From the NCBI GenBank assembly GCA_947463785.1, contig CANHRG010000004.1, forward strand, positions 79,971-143,970: DNA of 64,000 nucleotides, read 5' to 3'. A model generated the notes under the pieces. The model was not told the origin of the DNA. It did no database searches and worked only from the letters and a program-made list of their open reading frames with translations. The stretch comes from Sphingobacteriaceae bacterium. GTDB taxonomy: Bacteria; Bacteroidota; Bacteroidia; Sphingobacteriales; Sphingobacteriaceae. The position numbers were made by a program, and so were the translations under genes. Every line of letters begins with the position of its first letter. Position 1 is the stretch's first letter. Below, in pieces: positions 49,756-59,384 of this stretch.

Positions 49756-51609
49756 TTATTTTTCGAATTTCTGTAAGAGCTCTTCTAAACTAAAGGTAAT
49801 AATTATCGGTTTACCACTAAGGCTAACCTGGGGCATCTGGCAAGCAAAAAGCTCATCAATTAAGGCATTCATTTCTTCTGCCGACAGGTTTACACCTGCT
49901 TTAATTGCTGTATTTCTAGCTAAAGTACGAGCCAGATTATCACGTTTGTCTAATTTCAAACCCGATTGATTATTCTTGAAACCCTCAATCAAATGCTCCA
50001 ACAATTCAACCTCGCTAGCATTTGTACTGATATCGGCCGGCACCCCTTCAACCACAAAAGTATGTTTACCAAACTCACGAATCTGAAATCCGAGCGCTTG
50101 AATGTCGGGCATTAAGTCTTTCACCAATTCAAAATCGGCAGCGTTCAGGCTAACCGTTTGCGGAAACAAACTCTGTTGGCACACACCCTGATGATTTTCC
50201 AATTGGCTTAAAAATCGTTCGTATAAAATACGCTCATGGGCCGCCTGCTGGTCAATTAGCATGAAGCCCGATTTGATGGTAGATAAAATGAAACGTTGGT
50301 GCAGTTGAACGAGCTGTTTATCGCTAATTTTTTCTGATGTCCCCGCAATTGAGTTGCCCTGCTCAGGCCCGAAAGCAAGTTCTTGATTTTTAGCTTGAAC
50401 CGCTTGGCCAATTTCATATACGGAAGCCCAATCCCGATCTACTTTTTCTTTGGTTTGACCTAAATTTCTTGAACTGGAACTACTCCCCTGACTTTCTGTT
50501 TGAAAGGGATTGTAATCCGGATTGAAACTAATGCTTGGGGCTACAATATCTTCCGGCGCCTGCGGAGTGATCATCCGGCTAAAGCCAGTTTCCTGATTAA
50601 AATCTAAAGTTGGAGCAATGTTGTAACGGCCCAACGATCGTTTAACCGCAGAGCGAATGATGGCATACAAAGCCTTCTCATCCTGAAATTTGATTTCGGT
50701 TTTAGTAGGATGCACATTGATATCGATCTGATTGGGGTCAATATCAATAAACAAAACATACAGTGGAAAACTGTCTTTAGGCAACACTTCCTCAAAAGCC
50801 GACAGTACCGCATGATTCAGGTATGGATCTTTGATGAAACGTTTGTTGACAAAGAAGAACTGCTCTCCACGAGTCTTTTTAGCGAATTCTGGCTTACCTA
50901 CATAACCCTGAATCTTGCTGATGCTGGTTTCTTCCTCCACCGGTACCAAACGCTGATTGTAATTGGCACCAAACAAATGTACAATCCGCTGTTTTAAACT
51001 TGCCGGAGGCAAATGAAACATTTCCGAACCTTCATGGTGCATGGTAAAATAGAGCTCAGGATGCGCCAAGGCAATACGCTGAAACTCATCGATGATGTGA
51101 CGCAACTCCACCGAGTTCCCTTTGAGGAAATTGCGACGAGCAGGTGTATTGTAGAATAAATTTTTGACACTAATATTGGTTCCGGCAGGTGTAGCAACAG
51201 CTTCCTGACCTAAAAACTCAGAACCTTCGATACGCACCTGAACACCCAGTTCATCTTCATGGCGTCTGGTTTTCAATTCAACCTGTGCAATGGCAGCAAT
51301 AGAAGCCATGGCCTCTCCTCGAAAACCCATCGTTCGGATAGCAAATAAATCTTCAGCTTTGCGAATCTTAGAGGTGGCATGACGCTCAAAACACATCCGG
51401 GCATCCGTTTGGCTCATCCCGCAACCGTTATCAATTATCTGAATTAATGATTTACCAGCATCTTTTAATATAACCTGAATACGATCAGCCCCTGAATCGA
51501 TGGCGTTCTCAATCAATTCTTTAACCGCTGAAGCCGGTCGTTGAACTACCTCCCCTGCCGCTATCTGGTTCGCAACCGAATCGGGTAAAAGTTGAATGAT
51601 ATCAGACAT
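49756..51609 (-). CDS. mutL: DNA mismatch repair protein MutL
   Basis: 617 residues. GHKL ATPase motifs: VKELIENAIDSGAD, IIDNGCGM, TMGFRGEAMASIAA; transducer domain to about 330; a low-complexity linker (SQGSSSSSRNLG); C-terminal dimerisation domain. The C-domain contains DQQAAHERILYE, similar to the endonuclease motif DQHA(X)2E(X)4E with H replaced by Q; the other metal-site motifs look altered (ARNTAIKAG; no CPHGRP), so nuclease activity is uncertain. Couples MutS mismatch recognition to repair. Confidence 0.95.
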   Translation of the reverse strand: MSDIIQLLPDSVANQIAAGEVVQRPASAVKELIENAIDSGADRIQVILKDAGKSLIQIIDNGCGMSQTDARMCFERHATSKIRKAEDLFAIRTMGFRGEAMASIAAIAQVELKTRRHEDELGVQVRIEGSEFLGQEAVATPAGTNISVKNLFYNTPARRNFLKGNSVELRHIIDEFQRIALAHPELYFTMHHEGSEMFHLPPASLKQRIVHLFGANYNQRLVPVEEETSISKIQGYVGKPEFAKKTRGEQFFFVNKRFIKDPYLNHAVLSAFEEVLPKDSFPLYVLFIDIDPNQIDINVHPTKTEIKFQDEKALYAIIRSAVKRSLGRYNIAPTLDFNQETGFSRMITPQAPEDIVAPSISFNPDYNPFQTESQGSSSSSRNLGQTKEKVDRDWASVYEIGQAVQAKNQELAFGPEQGNSIAGTSEKISDKQLVQLHQRFILSTIKSGFMLIDQQAAHERILYERFLSQLENHQGVCQQSLFPQTVSLNAADFELVKDLMPDIQALGFQIREFGKHTFVVEGVPADISTNASEVELLEHLIEGFKNNQSGLKLDKRDNLARTLARNTAIKAGVNLSAEEMNALIDELFACQMPQVSLSGKPIIITFSLEELLQKFEK

Positions 51610-51709
51610 AATGCATCGCTAAAATAGCTAATTTTTAGCAATGCCTGGCTCGAAAACCGAATTTAAAACCAGCTTTTCCTATATTTAAAAATCCAAAAAA
51701 CCATTCGTC

Positions 51710-53338
51710 ATGAGAAAACTGCTTTTACTATTCGCGATCTCTTTGCTATTCGCTTGTTCTACCAAAAAACAAGCCGATTTACTCATTTTCAATGCCCGTA
51801 TCTATACGGTCGACTCTTCTTTTACACAAGCAGAAGCCATGGCCGTTAAAGACGGTAAGATTGTCGGCATTGGCACAACGGATGCTCTTCAGCAAGAATT
51901 TGAAGCTAAAGAAAAAGTAGATGCAGAAGGAAAAAGCATTTATCCCGGTTTTATTGATGGACATGCGCACTTTTTAATGTACGGACAAGGCTTACAAACC
52001 GTTGATCTGGTAGGCACTCAGAGTTGGGCAGAAATTGTAGAACGTGTAAAAAACTTTGCAGCTCAAAATCCAGATGGTTGGATTTTAGGTCGCGGATGGG
52101 ACCAGAACGATTGGACAGATAAACAATTCCCGACGAACGATGAGCTCAATAAACTTTTCCCTAACCGTCCTGTGCTATTGAGTCGGGTGGATGGCCACGC
52201 CGCCATGGCTAACCAAAAAGCCCTCGATCTGGCGGGAATCAAACCGGGTCAAACCCTAATTGGCGGTGAAATTGGGACAAAAAATGGACGATTAACCGGA
52301 TTATTGGTAGATAATGGTGTGGATCTGGTGAATTCACAAATACCAAAACCTGATCAAAAACAACTCAATAAAGCCTTGTTAGCTGCCCAGAAAAACTGCT
52401 TTGCCGTAGGCTTAACCACCGTTGTTGATTGCGGTTTGGATTACCCAATGATCAAGGTTATTGATGCACTTCAGCAAAAAAACGAATTAAAGATGCGTTT
52501 GTTTGTGATGCTTTCTGACGCTAAACCCAATTACGATTATTTATTTAAAAATGGTGCTTTCAAAACCGAACGCTTAAACGTAAGCTCTTTCAAAGTGTAC
52601 GCCGATGGGGCTTTGGGCTCAAGAGGAGCTTGCCTGCTCAAGCACTACAGCGATCAGCCCGGTTATCTGGGATTTTTGCTGAACAAAAAGGAGCATTTTG
52701 AAGAAGTAGCTCAGCAAATTGCCGATAAAGGATTCCAAATGTGTACCCATGCCATTGGCGATTCGGCCAACAGAACCATGCTAAACATTTACGCTAAAGT
52801 ATTGAAAGGAAAAAACGATCGCCGCTGGCGAATTGAGCATGCGCAAGTGGTTAATCCTGCTGATTTTAAGTTATTTGGAGAAAGCAGCGTTGTTCCCTCT
52901 GTACAACCCACACATGCTACATCAGATATGTATTGGGCTGGTGACCGTTTAGGTACTGAACGTTTAAAAGGTGCTTACGCTTACCAGGATTTACTAAAAC
53001 AAAATGGCTGGTTGGTTTTGGGTACCGATTTCCCGGTAGAAAATATTGACCCCATGCTTACTTTTTATGCAGCCGTAGAGCGTAGAGATTCAAAGGGATG
53101 GCCAGAGAATGGCTTCCAAACTGAAAATGCTTTATCGCGGGAGCAAGCCCTACGTGGCATGACCATTTGGGCGGCAAAAGGAAATTTCGAAGAAAAAGAA
53201 AAAGGCAGTTTGGAGATTGGCAAATTCGCAGATTTCATCCTACTCGATCAGGATATTATAGAAGTAAAATCAGCCGATTTACTCAAAACCAAAGTGCTAG
53301 CAACCTACATCAACGGTGAAAAGGTTTATCAAAAATAA
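51710..53338 (+). CDS. Amidohydrolase-family lipoprotein (YtcJ-like)
   Basis: 542 residues. Lipobox LLFACS (C16). Metal-binding HAH in PGFIDGHAHFLMYGQGL, the internal lysine and histidines in WRIEHAQVVNP, and the C-terminal VLGTDFPVENIDP with the metal aspartate. This is the amidohydrolase_3 (YtcJ) layout of cell-surface or periplasmic metal hydrolases with unknown amide or ring substrate. The gene overlaps the downstream serine hydrolase by 23 bp, implying translational coupling. Confidence 0.9.
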   Translation: MRKLLLLFAISLLFACSTKKQADLLIFNARIYTVDSSFTQAEAMAVKDGKIVGIGTTDALQQEFEAKEKVDAEGKSIYPGFIDGHAHFLMYGQGLQTVDLVGTQSWAEIVERVKNFAAQNPDGWILGRGWDQNDWTDKQFPTNDELNKLFPNRPVLLSRVDGHAAMANQKALDLAGIKPGQTLIGGEIGTKNGRLTGLLVDNGVDLVNSQIPKPDQKQLNKALLAAQKNCFAVGLTTVVDCGLDYPMIKVIDALQQKNELKMRLFVMLSDAKPNYDYLFKNGAFKTERLNVSSFKVYADGALGSRGACLLKHYSDQPGYLGFLLNKKEHFEEVAQQIADKGFQMCTHAIGDSANRTMLNIYAKVLKGKNDRRWRIEHAQVVNPADFKLFGESSVVPSVQPTHATSDMYWAGDRLGTERLKGAYAYQDLLKQNGWLVLGTDFPVENIDPMLTFYAAVERRDSKGWPENGFQTENALSREQALRGMTIWAAKGNFEEKEKGSLEIGKFADFILLDQDIIEVKSADLLKTKVLATYINGEKVYQK

Positions 53339-55133
53339 ATTCTTCCTAGCGGGGATTGCGGTTTTATTCTACTTAAGCTCGAGTTTTGCTCAAGAGCACG
53401 AATCGAACCTAGCCTGGCTTAAAAATTCCAAAGCGGCAGAGCAAGCTACTGTTGTACTGAATAACGCCAATACCAGCATTCCGATTGAGGATTTACAGCA
53501 AAAAATAGCCTGCATCGATCTGGGCTTTAACCACAGCGTGGTTTTCGATAGTCTGCTCAACAAGTACCAAAAAGTAGATCATTTCAACGGGAACTTTTAT
53601 GCTGCCACGTCCTCTTTAAATGCACTACTTGACGATATTAAATTTTACCATACCCTTATCATCGAACTATCGGATGTGGCGGCATTTGATCAACGGGTAT
53701 TCAATTTTATCAACGATTTGGGCAAGCAAAAACAAGTGATTATTGCCCTTTTTGGCGATGCCCGAAGCTTAGTTAAACTGAACTCGGTAAACAGCCCCAT
53801 CATTTGGTGCGAAAAGCACACAACTGAAGGAGCAGCCCTTGTTGCCCAAGCCATTTTTGGAGGCATCGGCATTGAGAATTATCTACAGCAAGATTACGGC
53901 TCTAATTTTTGCGAAGGCTCTGGCTACCGCACCCGGAAAACCCGACTCGGTTACTCTGTTCCAGAGGCAATAGGCATCAATAGCGAAGATTTAAATCCGA
54001 TAAAATTCATTGCTCAAGAAGCTATTCAGGCAAAAGCAACGCCAAGTGCAGTTGTTATGGTGGTAAAAGAAGGCCAGGTTATTTACCACCAAGCTTTTGG
54101 GAAACCTACCTATCAGGCTAATCGAGGAACCCGGATCGACGACATTTACGATCTGGCTTCTATCACCAAAACCGCGGCTACGACTCCTGCAGCCATGCGA
54201 CTCTACGAAAACGGTAAATTAAATCTGGACTCCACACTGGGTTCCTATATCGGTCGAAGTCGCGACCTGAATAAAGCCAACATCACCGTTAAAGAAGTGA
54301 TGCTCCATCAAGCCGGCTTTGTTCCATTTATTCCTTTTTACCAAAAACTAAGTCCGATAGATTTTAGTAGCGATTCTACAGCTACCTTCAACACTCGTGT
54401 GGCTAAGAACTTTTACTTGCGTACGAATTATTTTGCCGAAGTAATGTGGCCACAAATGCTTCGCTCTCCACTGCAAAACAGAGGTCGATATGTGTACAGC
54501 GACCTCAGCATGTATGTGATGAAAGAACTAGTGGAAACGCTAAGTGAAGAACCCCTGGAACGTTATGTGCAAGACGAATTTTACGGACCCTTGGGTATGC
54601 AAACTGCTGGGTTTACACCCTTAAAAAGATTTGATTCAGATCGAATTATCCCGACCGAAGAAGACAAGCTATTTAGAAAAACCACCTTACAGGGAGATGT
54701 ACATGATCAAGGTGCTGCCATGCTGGGTGGCGTGGCTGGTCATGCGGGTTTATTTGCCAGTGCAAACGACTTAGCCATTCTTTACCAAACCTTATTGAAT
54801 AAAGGTACTTATGGGGGTCGTCGTTATTTTAAAAACTCCACAGTAGAATTATTCACTTCCCGGCAATCGACCGTTAGCCGCCGGGGTTTAGGTTTTGATC
54901 GCTGGGATCCGGATACCAGCAAGCAGTATCCATCAAGGTTGGCCACTCCTCAAACTTTTGGACATACCGGCTATACCGGAACTTGTGTTTGGGCTGATGC
55001 TGAAAATAACTTGATTTATATTTTTCTATCCAACAGGGTATATCCGCAGTTAAGCGACCGCCTATCCGATTTGAAAATCAGGCCTCGTATCCAGGATGTG
55101 ATTTACGAAGCCATCGCGAAAAGCAAAAATTAA
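53316..55133 (+). CDS. Serine hydrolase: C-terminal half of a NagZ-beta-lactamase fusion
   Basis: 605 residues with signal peptide MKRFIKNKFFLAGIAVLFYLSSSFAQ. Residues about 30-210 resemble the GH3 C-terminal domain (KAAEQATVVLNNANTSIPI ... GAALVAQAIFGG), and from RLGYSVPEAIGINSEDL on the protein is a class C-type beta-lactamase/esterase with S282-x-x-K285 (SITK), YSDLSMYVM and HTG in FGHTGYTGT. Bacteroidota NagZ-lactamase fusions have this order after a GH3 TIM barrel, which is absent here. Likely periplasmic, acting on peptidoglycan-related esters or amides. Confidence 0.85.
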   Translation: MKRFIKNKFFLAGIAVLFYLSSSFAQEHESNLAWLKNSKAAEQATVVLNNANTSIPIEDLQQKIACIDLGFNHSVVFDSLLNKYQKVDHFNGNFYAATSSLNALLDDIKFYHTLIIELSDVAAFDQRVFNFINDLGKQKQVIIALFGDARSLVKLNSVNSPIIWCEKHTTEGAALVAQAIFGGIGIENYLQQDYGSNFCEGSGYRTRKTRLGYSVPEAIGINSEDLNPIKFIAQEAIQAKATPSAVVMVVKEGQVIYHQAFGKPTYQANRGTRIDDIYDLASITKTAATTPAAMRLYENGKLNLDSTLGSYIGRSRDLNKANITVKEVMLHQAGFVPFIPFYQKLSPIDFSSDSTATFNTRVAKNFYLRTNYFAEVMWPQMLRSPLQNRGRYVYSDLSMYVMKELVETLSEEPLERYVQDEFYGPLGMQTAGFTPLKRFDSDRIIPTEEDKLFRKTTLQGDVHDQGAAMLGGVAGHAGLFASANDLAILYQTLLNKGTYGGRRYFKNSTVELFTSRQSTVSRRGLGFDRWDPDTSKQYPSRLATPQTFGHTGYTGTCVWADAENNLIYIFLSNRVYPQLSDRLSDLKIRPRIQDVIYEAIAKSKN

Positions 55134-56764
55134 TACTTGCCTACAATAGGCATCCGTCTGCCCATGCCAAAAGCTTTGGGTGAAACACGTAGGATGGGTG
55201 GAGTTTGGTAACGTTTAAACTCGGCAGCATTCACCATCTTAATCACCCGATTCACCAAGGCCTCATCAAAGCCCATGGCACTAATTTCAGCCGGGCCTTT
55301 CTTAAGCTCAATGTACTGGAATAAGATTTGGTCGAGGATGTCGTATTCGGGCAACGAATCGGAGTCTTTTTGTCCAGGTCGCAGTTCTGCCGAAGGGGGT
55401 TTCACAATGCTATTGATCGGGATAATTTCTTTTTCTCGATTGATGTACCGAGCCAATTGAAAAACCTGCGTTTTATACACGTCGCCCAATACACTGATGG
55501 CACCGGCCATATCCCCGTAAAGGGTTCCATAACCTACGGCACATTCGCTTTTGTTGGAAGTATTGAGCAAAATGTAACCAAACTTATTCGACATGGCCAT
55601 AAGCACCAAAGCACGGCTCCGCGATTGGATATTTTCTTCGGCAATATTGAAAGGTAAATCTTTAAATACCGGTTTCAGCAGTTCATCGAAAGTTTCAGCA
55701 GCGGCTTTAATCGGAATTATTTCGTGTTTACATCCCAAATTTTTGACCAAATCGAGTGCGTCTGTAATGGAATGATCTGTGGAGTATGCTGATGGCATTA
55801 AGACGGCCATTACATTTTCCGCACCCAAAGCTTCTGCCGCCAAAGCACAAACTACCGCCGAATCGATACCTCCAGACAACCCTAAAATGGCCTTACTAAA
55901 TCCGGACTTTTGGAAATAATCGCGAATACCTAGGAGTAGGGCTTGGTGAATTTGTTGAATATCGGTTTGAGGAATGATTTGTAGTGGGCTTAAGTCTTGA
56001 ATCTTGCCCTCTTTAAACTCATAGATTCGGAGTGCTTCGCTAAAGTAAGGCAGCTCATCCAGCACCTCTCCCTTATCGTTAAAAACCAAAGAGCCACCAT
56101 CAAAAATGAGTTCGGTTTGCGCACCAATTTGATTCACGTAAAACAAAGGCAGTTTATACTTGCGGCAATTGTCTCCTAAAATCTGAATGCGTTCTTCATC
56201 GTGGTTATAAGCAAATGGAGAAGCGGCAATATTGATCATCAGATCTGGCTTAGCCTTACTTAAGTGCTCCATGGGCTCATCAACATAAAGCGGATTATCG
56301 TTCACGTTCCACAAATCTTCACAAATGGTGAGCGCTAGGGTATAGCCTTTAAAATCGATACATTGGGTTTGCCGTGAGGGCTCGAAATAACGGTACTCGT
56401 CAAACACATCGTAATTCGGCAATAAAGCTTTGTTGATTTGGGCTTTTACTCGCCCATTTTCTATAAAGTAGGCCGAATTAAACAGGTCTTTCCCTTTAAT
56501 TTCAGGGTTAATAGTTGGTAAACCGATAATGCAGGCAATATCTGTACAGTGTTTCGCGATGTGTTGCGCAGCGGCTTCACAATGCTCGACGAAAGATTTT
56601 AGCTCCAGCAAATCGCGTGGCGGATAGCCGCAAATCGACAACTCGGCAAATACCACCAAATCAGCACCCTGACTTTGTGCCTGCCGAATGGTGTCCAAAA
56701 TTTTCTGAGTATTGGATTCGAAATTACCGATGTGGTAATTGAGCTGCGCTAAAGCAATCTTCAT
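55130..56764 (-). CDS. nadE: Glutamine-dependent NAD+ synthetase
   Basis: 544 residues: an N-terminal nitrilase-type glutaminase (MKIALAQLNYHIGNFESN; E in FAELSICGYPPRD; K in INKALLPNYDVFDE; C in TICEDLW) and a C-terminal synthetase with LGLSGGIDSAVVCALAAEALG. It makes NAD from deamido-NAD using glutamine-derived ammonia. The gene faces gldB, a neighbourhood well known in Bacteroidota. It overlaps the end of the convergent serine hydrolase by 4 bp. Confidence 0.96.
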   Translation of the reverse strand: MKIALAQLNYHIGNFESNTQKILDTIRQAQSQGADLVVFAELSICGYPPRDLLELKSFVEHCEAAAQHIAKHCTDIACIIGLPTINPEIKGKDLFNSAYFIENGRVKAQINKALLPNYDVFDEYRYFEPSRQTQCIDFKGYTLALTICEDLWNVNDNPLYVDEPMEHLSKAKPDLMINIAASPFAYNHDEERIQILGDNCRKYKLPLFYVNQIGAQTELIFDGGSLVFNDKGEVLDELPYFSEALRIYEFKEGKIQDLSPLQIIPQTDIQQIHQALLLGIRDYFQKSGFSKAILGLSGGIDSAVVCALAAEALGAENVMAVLMPSAYSTDHSITDALDLVKNLGCKHEIIPIKAAAETFDELLKPVFKDLPFNIAEENIQSRSRALVLMAMSNKFGYILLNTSNKSECAVGYGTLYGDMAGAISVLGDVYKTQVFQLARYINREKEIIPINSIVKPPSAELRPGQKDSDSLPEYDILDQILFQYIELKKGPAEISAMGFDEALVNRVIKMVNAAEFKRYQTPPILRVSPKAFGMGRRMPIVGKY

Positions 56765-56834
56765 CGTGTAAATTTAGCTATTCCTTTTCAAATGCTTTAG
56801 GATTTTAACCGGGCCATTTTACTATTTTCGGACT

Positions 56835-57854
56835 ATGAAATCAGCCGCAATCGCTTCCTTGTTTTTCATTGCACTACTTGCATCATGCTCAACTAAACAA
56901 GAACCTGATTTGAGTAAAATACGTGTAACGGTCAAAATAGAACGCTTTGATCAGGAGATGGACTTGCTCAAAGCGCAAACTTTGGCTCAGCAATGTCCGG
57001 ACTTGCAAAAAAAATATGCCTGGTTTTATACAGACTATATGGAAGGGATGCTGGGTGTGGGTTCCACAAAAGATACGTCATACTATGCAAATTTAAGGAC
57101 TGTGCTAGCTCAACAGGAATATCAAGAGCTGGCTCGAGAAGTTGCCGTTAAGTTCCCCGATTTGAAAAAACAAGAGGCTGAGTTGACCGATGCATTTAAG
57201 CGGTTAAAGTATTATTTCCCTAAACAAAAGTTGCCACGTATAATTAGTTTCCTGTCTGGATTTGCCGTACAAACTCCTATCGGGAACGATTATATCGGTA
57301 TTGGGCTGGACATGTTTCTGGGAGCCGATGCTAAATTTTATCCGGCATTGGTACAAAGCATACCCCAGTACATTTCCAAAAGATTCACCCCCGAAAATAT
57401 CTCGACAAGAGTGGTGGAAACCTTAGTTCGCGAAGAAGTTTTTCCAGAAAGAGACCAGGATCAGGCTTTAGTAGACCGTATGGTATACCACGGTAAGGTG
57501 CTTTACCTCCTAGATAGACTCCTGCCGGATGTGGCCGATAGTATCAAAATTGGTTATACTGCCCCGCAAGAAGACTGGTGTAAAAATTACGAACCCGAAA
57601 TTTGGGCTTATCTTCTGCAAGAAAACTTACTGTACGAAACCGATTACCTCAAAATTCAGAAATACCTAACTGATGCTCCATTTACTCCCGGCTTGGGTCA
57701 AGGCAATGAATCAGCACCGAAATTAGGCGTGTGGGTGGGTTGGCAAATCGTGAAAAAATACATGGAAAGACATCCGGAAGTAAGTCTGCAGCAATTGCTA
57801 TTCAGCAAAACCACTCAAACTATCTTGAAGGAATCGAAATACAAGCCGAAGTAA
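56835..57854 (+). CDS. gldB: Gliding motility lipoprotein GldB
   Basis: 339 residues with lipobox LLASCS (C18). The body follows GldB: KIERFDQEMDLLK, WFYTDYMEGMLGVG, LKKQEAELTDAFKRLKYYFPKQKLPRIISFLSGF, GIGLDMFLG, and GVWVGWQIVKKYMERHPEVSLQQLL at the end. It is an envelope lipoprotein needed for gliding and type IX-linked functions in flavobacteria; non-gliding Bacteroidota keep it too. Divergent from nadE with a 70-bp gap. Confidence 0.92.
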   Translation: MKSAAIASLFFIALLASCSTKQEPDLSKIRVTVKIERFDQEMDLLKAQTLAQQCPDLQKKYAWFYTDYMEGMLGVGSTKDTSYYANLRTVLAQQEYQELAREVAVKFPDLKKQEAELTDAFKRLKYYFPKQKLPRIISFLSGFAVQTPIGNDYIGIGLDMFLGADAKFYPALVQSIPQYISKRFTPENISTRVVETLVREEVFPERDQDQALVDRMVYHGKVLYLLDRLLPDVADSIKIGYTAPQEDWCKNYEPEIWAYLLQENLLYETDYLKIQKYLTDAPFTPGLGQGNESAPKLGVWVGWQIVKKYMERHPEVSLQQLLFSKTTQTILKESKYKPK

Positions 57855-57905
57855 AGCGCCCCAGACGGCGGTAGACTTAGCGCTTAACAGCAAAAATTTT
57901 TGATG

Positions 57906-58124
57906 CTATTTCAGGATGTTTAGTACCGCTTTGATACAGATTACTGAACCAATAACAACCAAAACATTGGCAATACCACTGGCTAAAGAGGAGTCTTGTA
58001 CAAAACGGCCGAATACGCCCGCCAATCCAATAACAATTCCTACAGTCATTAATTTATAGTGACTTAGTTGATTTGCATTATTATCGTGCAGTAATGTGGT
58101 GTTTTTTTCTGTTTTCTTTGCCAT
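57906..58124 (-). CDS. Small two-helix membrane protein
   Basis: Not recognised. 72 residues from the ATG at 58124 (MAKKTEKNTTLLHDNNANQLSHYKLMTVGIVIGLAGVFGRF): a polar N-terminus, two hydrophobic helices (about 24-38 and 49-67) and a short tail. Convergent with gldB. Its 5' region opens into a 280-bp gap. Confidence 0.55.
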   Translation of the reverse strand: MAKKTEKNTTLLHDNNANQLSHYKLMTVGIVIGLAGVFGRFVQDSSLASGIANVLVVIGSVICIKAVLNILK

Positions 58125-58312
58125 GGCTTTGAATTGTTGCACAAAATTATAAATCTTTTTGAAGAACTGGAATACGGTTAAGGGATAATGAGACTTTATT
58201 TTAATCCAGTTCGTAAAGTTTTAAAAAATCGTGACCAATTCCCCAAAAATGGATAGAAGAAATAACCCCATTTTACAAGACATTTTAAAGCATAATATGG
58301 CAATACTGTTAA

Positions 58313-58342
58313 CCGTTCATTCCGCATTTTCTGCCATTCGTC
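58313..58342 (+). promoter_or_regulatory. Candidate LytTR-type direct repeats upstream of the FISUMP gene
   Basis: CCGTTCATT at 58313 and CCATTCGTC at 58334 are 21 bp apart (two helical turns), resembling the spaced direct repeats bound by LytTR/AlgR-type regulators. The same CCATTCGTC lies at 59309, about 75 bp upstream of the next lipoprotein gene. Apart from this the gap 58143-58406 shows nothing. Confidence 0.4.
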
Positions 58343-58406
58343 TGAAAATAAGAACTATAGCCTAACTATTCTTAATAACATTGTGTTTATAGTTTAAAAA
58401 TTAGTT

Positions 58407-59108
58407 ATGAAAAAAATAATTTATGCCCTGGCATTACTTGTGAGTATTAACCAGGCAGCTTGCAAAAAAGACAAAAACAACAACTTGTTGGTAAAAGATA
58501 TTGACGGAAATTTATACCATACTGTAAAAATTGGCAATCAAACTTGGATGGTTGAAAATCTTAAAACAACCCATTTCAGAGATAACAGTGAAATAAATTT
58601 ATCGGAAAATACTTGGTCAAACATTACAGACCCATCCTACTGCTGGTTTTTTAATAATCAAGCATACAAAGATACTTATGGTGCACTGTATAATTGGTAC
58701 GCAGTAAATGACCCAAGAGGCATTGCTCCCGAAGGTTGGCATGTAGCTACTTATGCCGATTGGGATACACTAATCGCCTATCTTGGTGGAGACGCTAGTT
58801 CAGCAGGAATAAAATTAAAAGAAGCCGGGAATGCACATTGGACTGTTTCTGCAGGAATAAGCTCAGACAACTCCTCTGGTTTCACTGCTCTACCTGGTGG
58901 CTACAGAAGACACGACAATAGTAATTTTGCTCAAAATGGCAACTATGGTCACTTTTGGACTTCGGGAGAAGATCAAGCAAATGGAACCGTAGCTTACATT
59001 CGTTTGGATTATAATTCCAATGTCTTCAACTACCTTACACAGCCATACCTGTTCAATAACTTTGAAAGTAAATCTTTTGGCTTTTCTGTTCGCTGTGTAA
59101 AAGATTAA
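58407..59108 (+). CDS. FISUMP-domain lipoprotein
   Basis: 233 residues; signal with lipobox-like INQAAC (C19). The rest is a Fibrobacter succinogenes major paralogous domain: DIDGNLYHTVKIGNQTWMVENL, YGALYNWYAVNDPRGIAPEGWHVATYADWDTLIAYLGG, GFTALPGGYRR, FWTSGE, SFGFSVRCVKD. This fold is related to C-type-lectin/formylglycine-like domains; the family is surface exposed and expanded in Bacteroidota. Function unknown. Followed by a strong terminator. Confidence 0.9.
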   Translation: MKKIIYALALLVSINQAACKKDKNNNLLVKDIDGNLYHTVKIGNQTWMVENLKTTHFRDNSEINLSENTWSNITDPSYCWFFNNQAYKDTYGALYNWYAVNDPRGIAPEGWHVATYADWDTLIAYLGGDASSAGIKLKEAGNAHWTVSAGISSDNSSGFTALPGGYRRHDNSNFAQNGNYGHFWTSGEDQANGTVAYIRLDYNSNVFNYLTQPYLFNNFESKSFGFSVRCVKD

Positions 59109-59148
59109 TCAATTCCAAAGTTAAGGTCTTGGTAGTAAAACAATCGTT

Positions 59149-59181
59149 AAAAAAGCCCTCAGAAATTCTGAGGGCTTTTTT
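59149..59181 (+). terminator. Intrinsic terminator after the FISUMP gene
   Basis: Near-perfect stem AAAAGCCCTCAGAA / TTCTGAGGGCTTTT followed by T run. Confidence 0.9.
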
Positions 59182-59384
59182 AATGGAGAACTTTTAATGC
59201 GAACCCTTAATCTGGGTCAATTCAAAAAATGGAATACGGAGAGTTTTCTCCACCGATAAGTTGGCATCAAAAGGACGACAGTATGAACTGTCCGACCTTC
59301 ATTTCCTACCATTCGTCGGAAATTGCAATCTGCGGCTAACTGTTATCAATATCTTTACCTCAAAGACATTTTAACTATTAAGAC

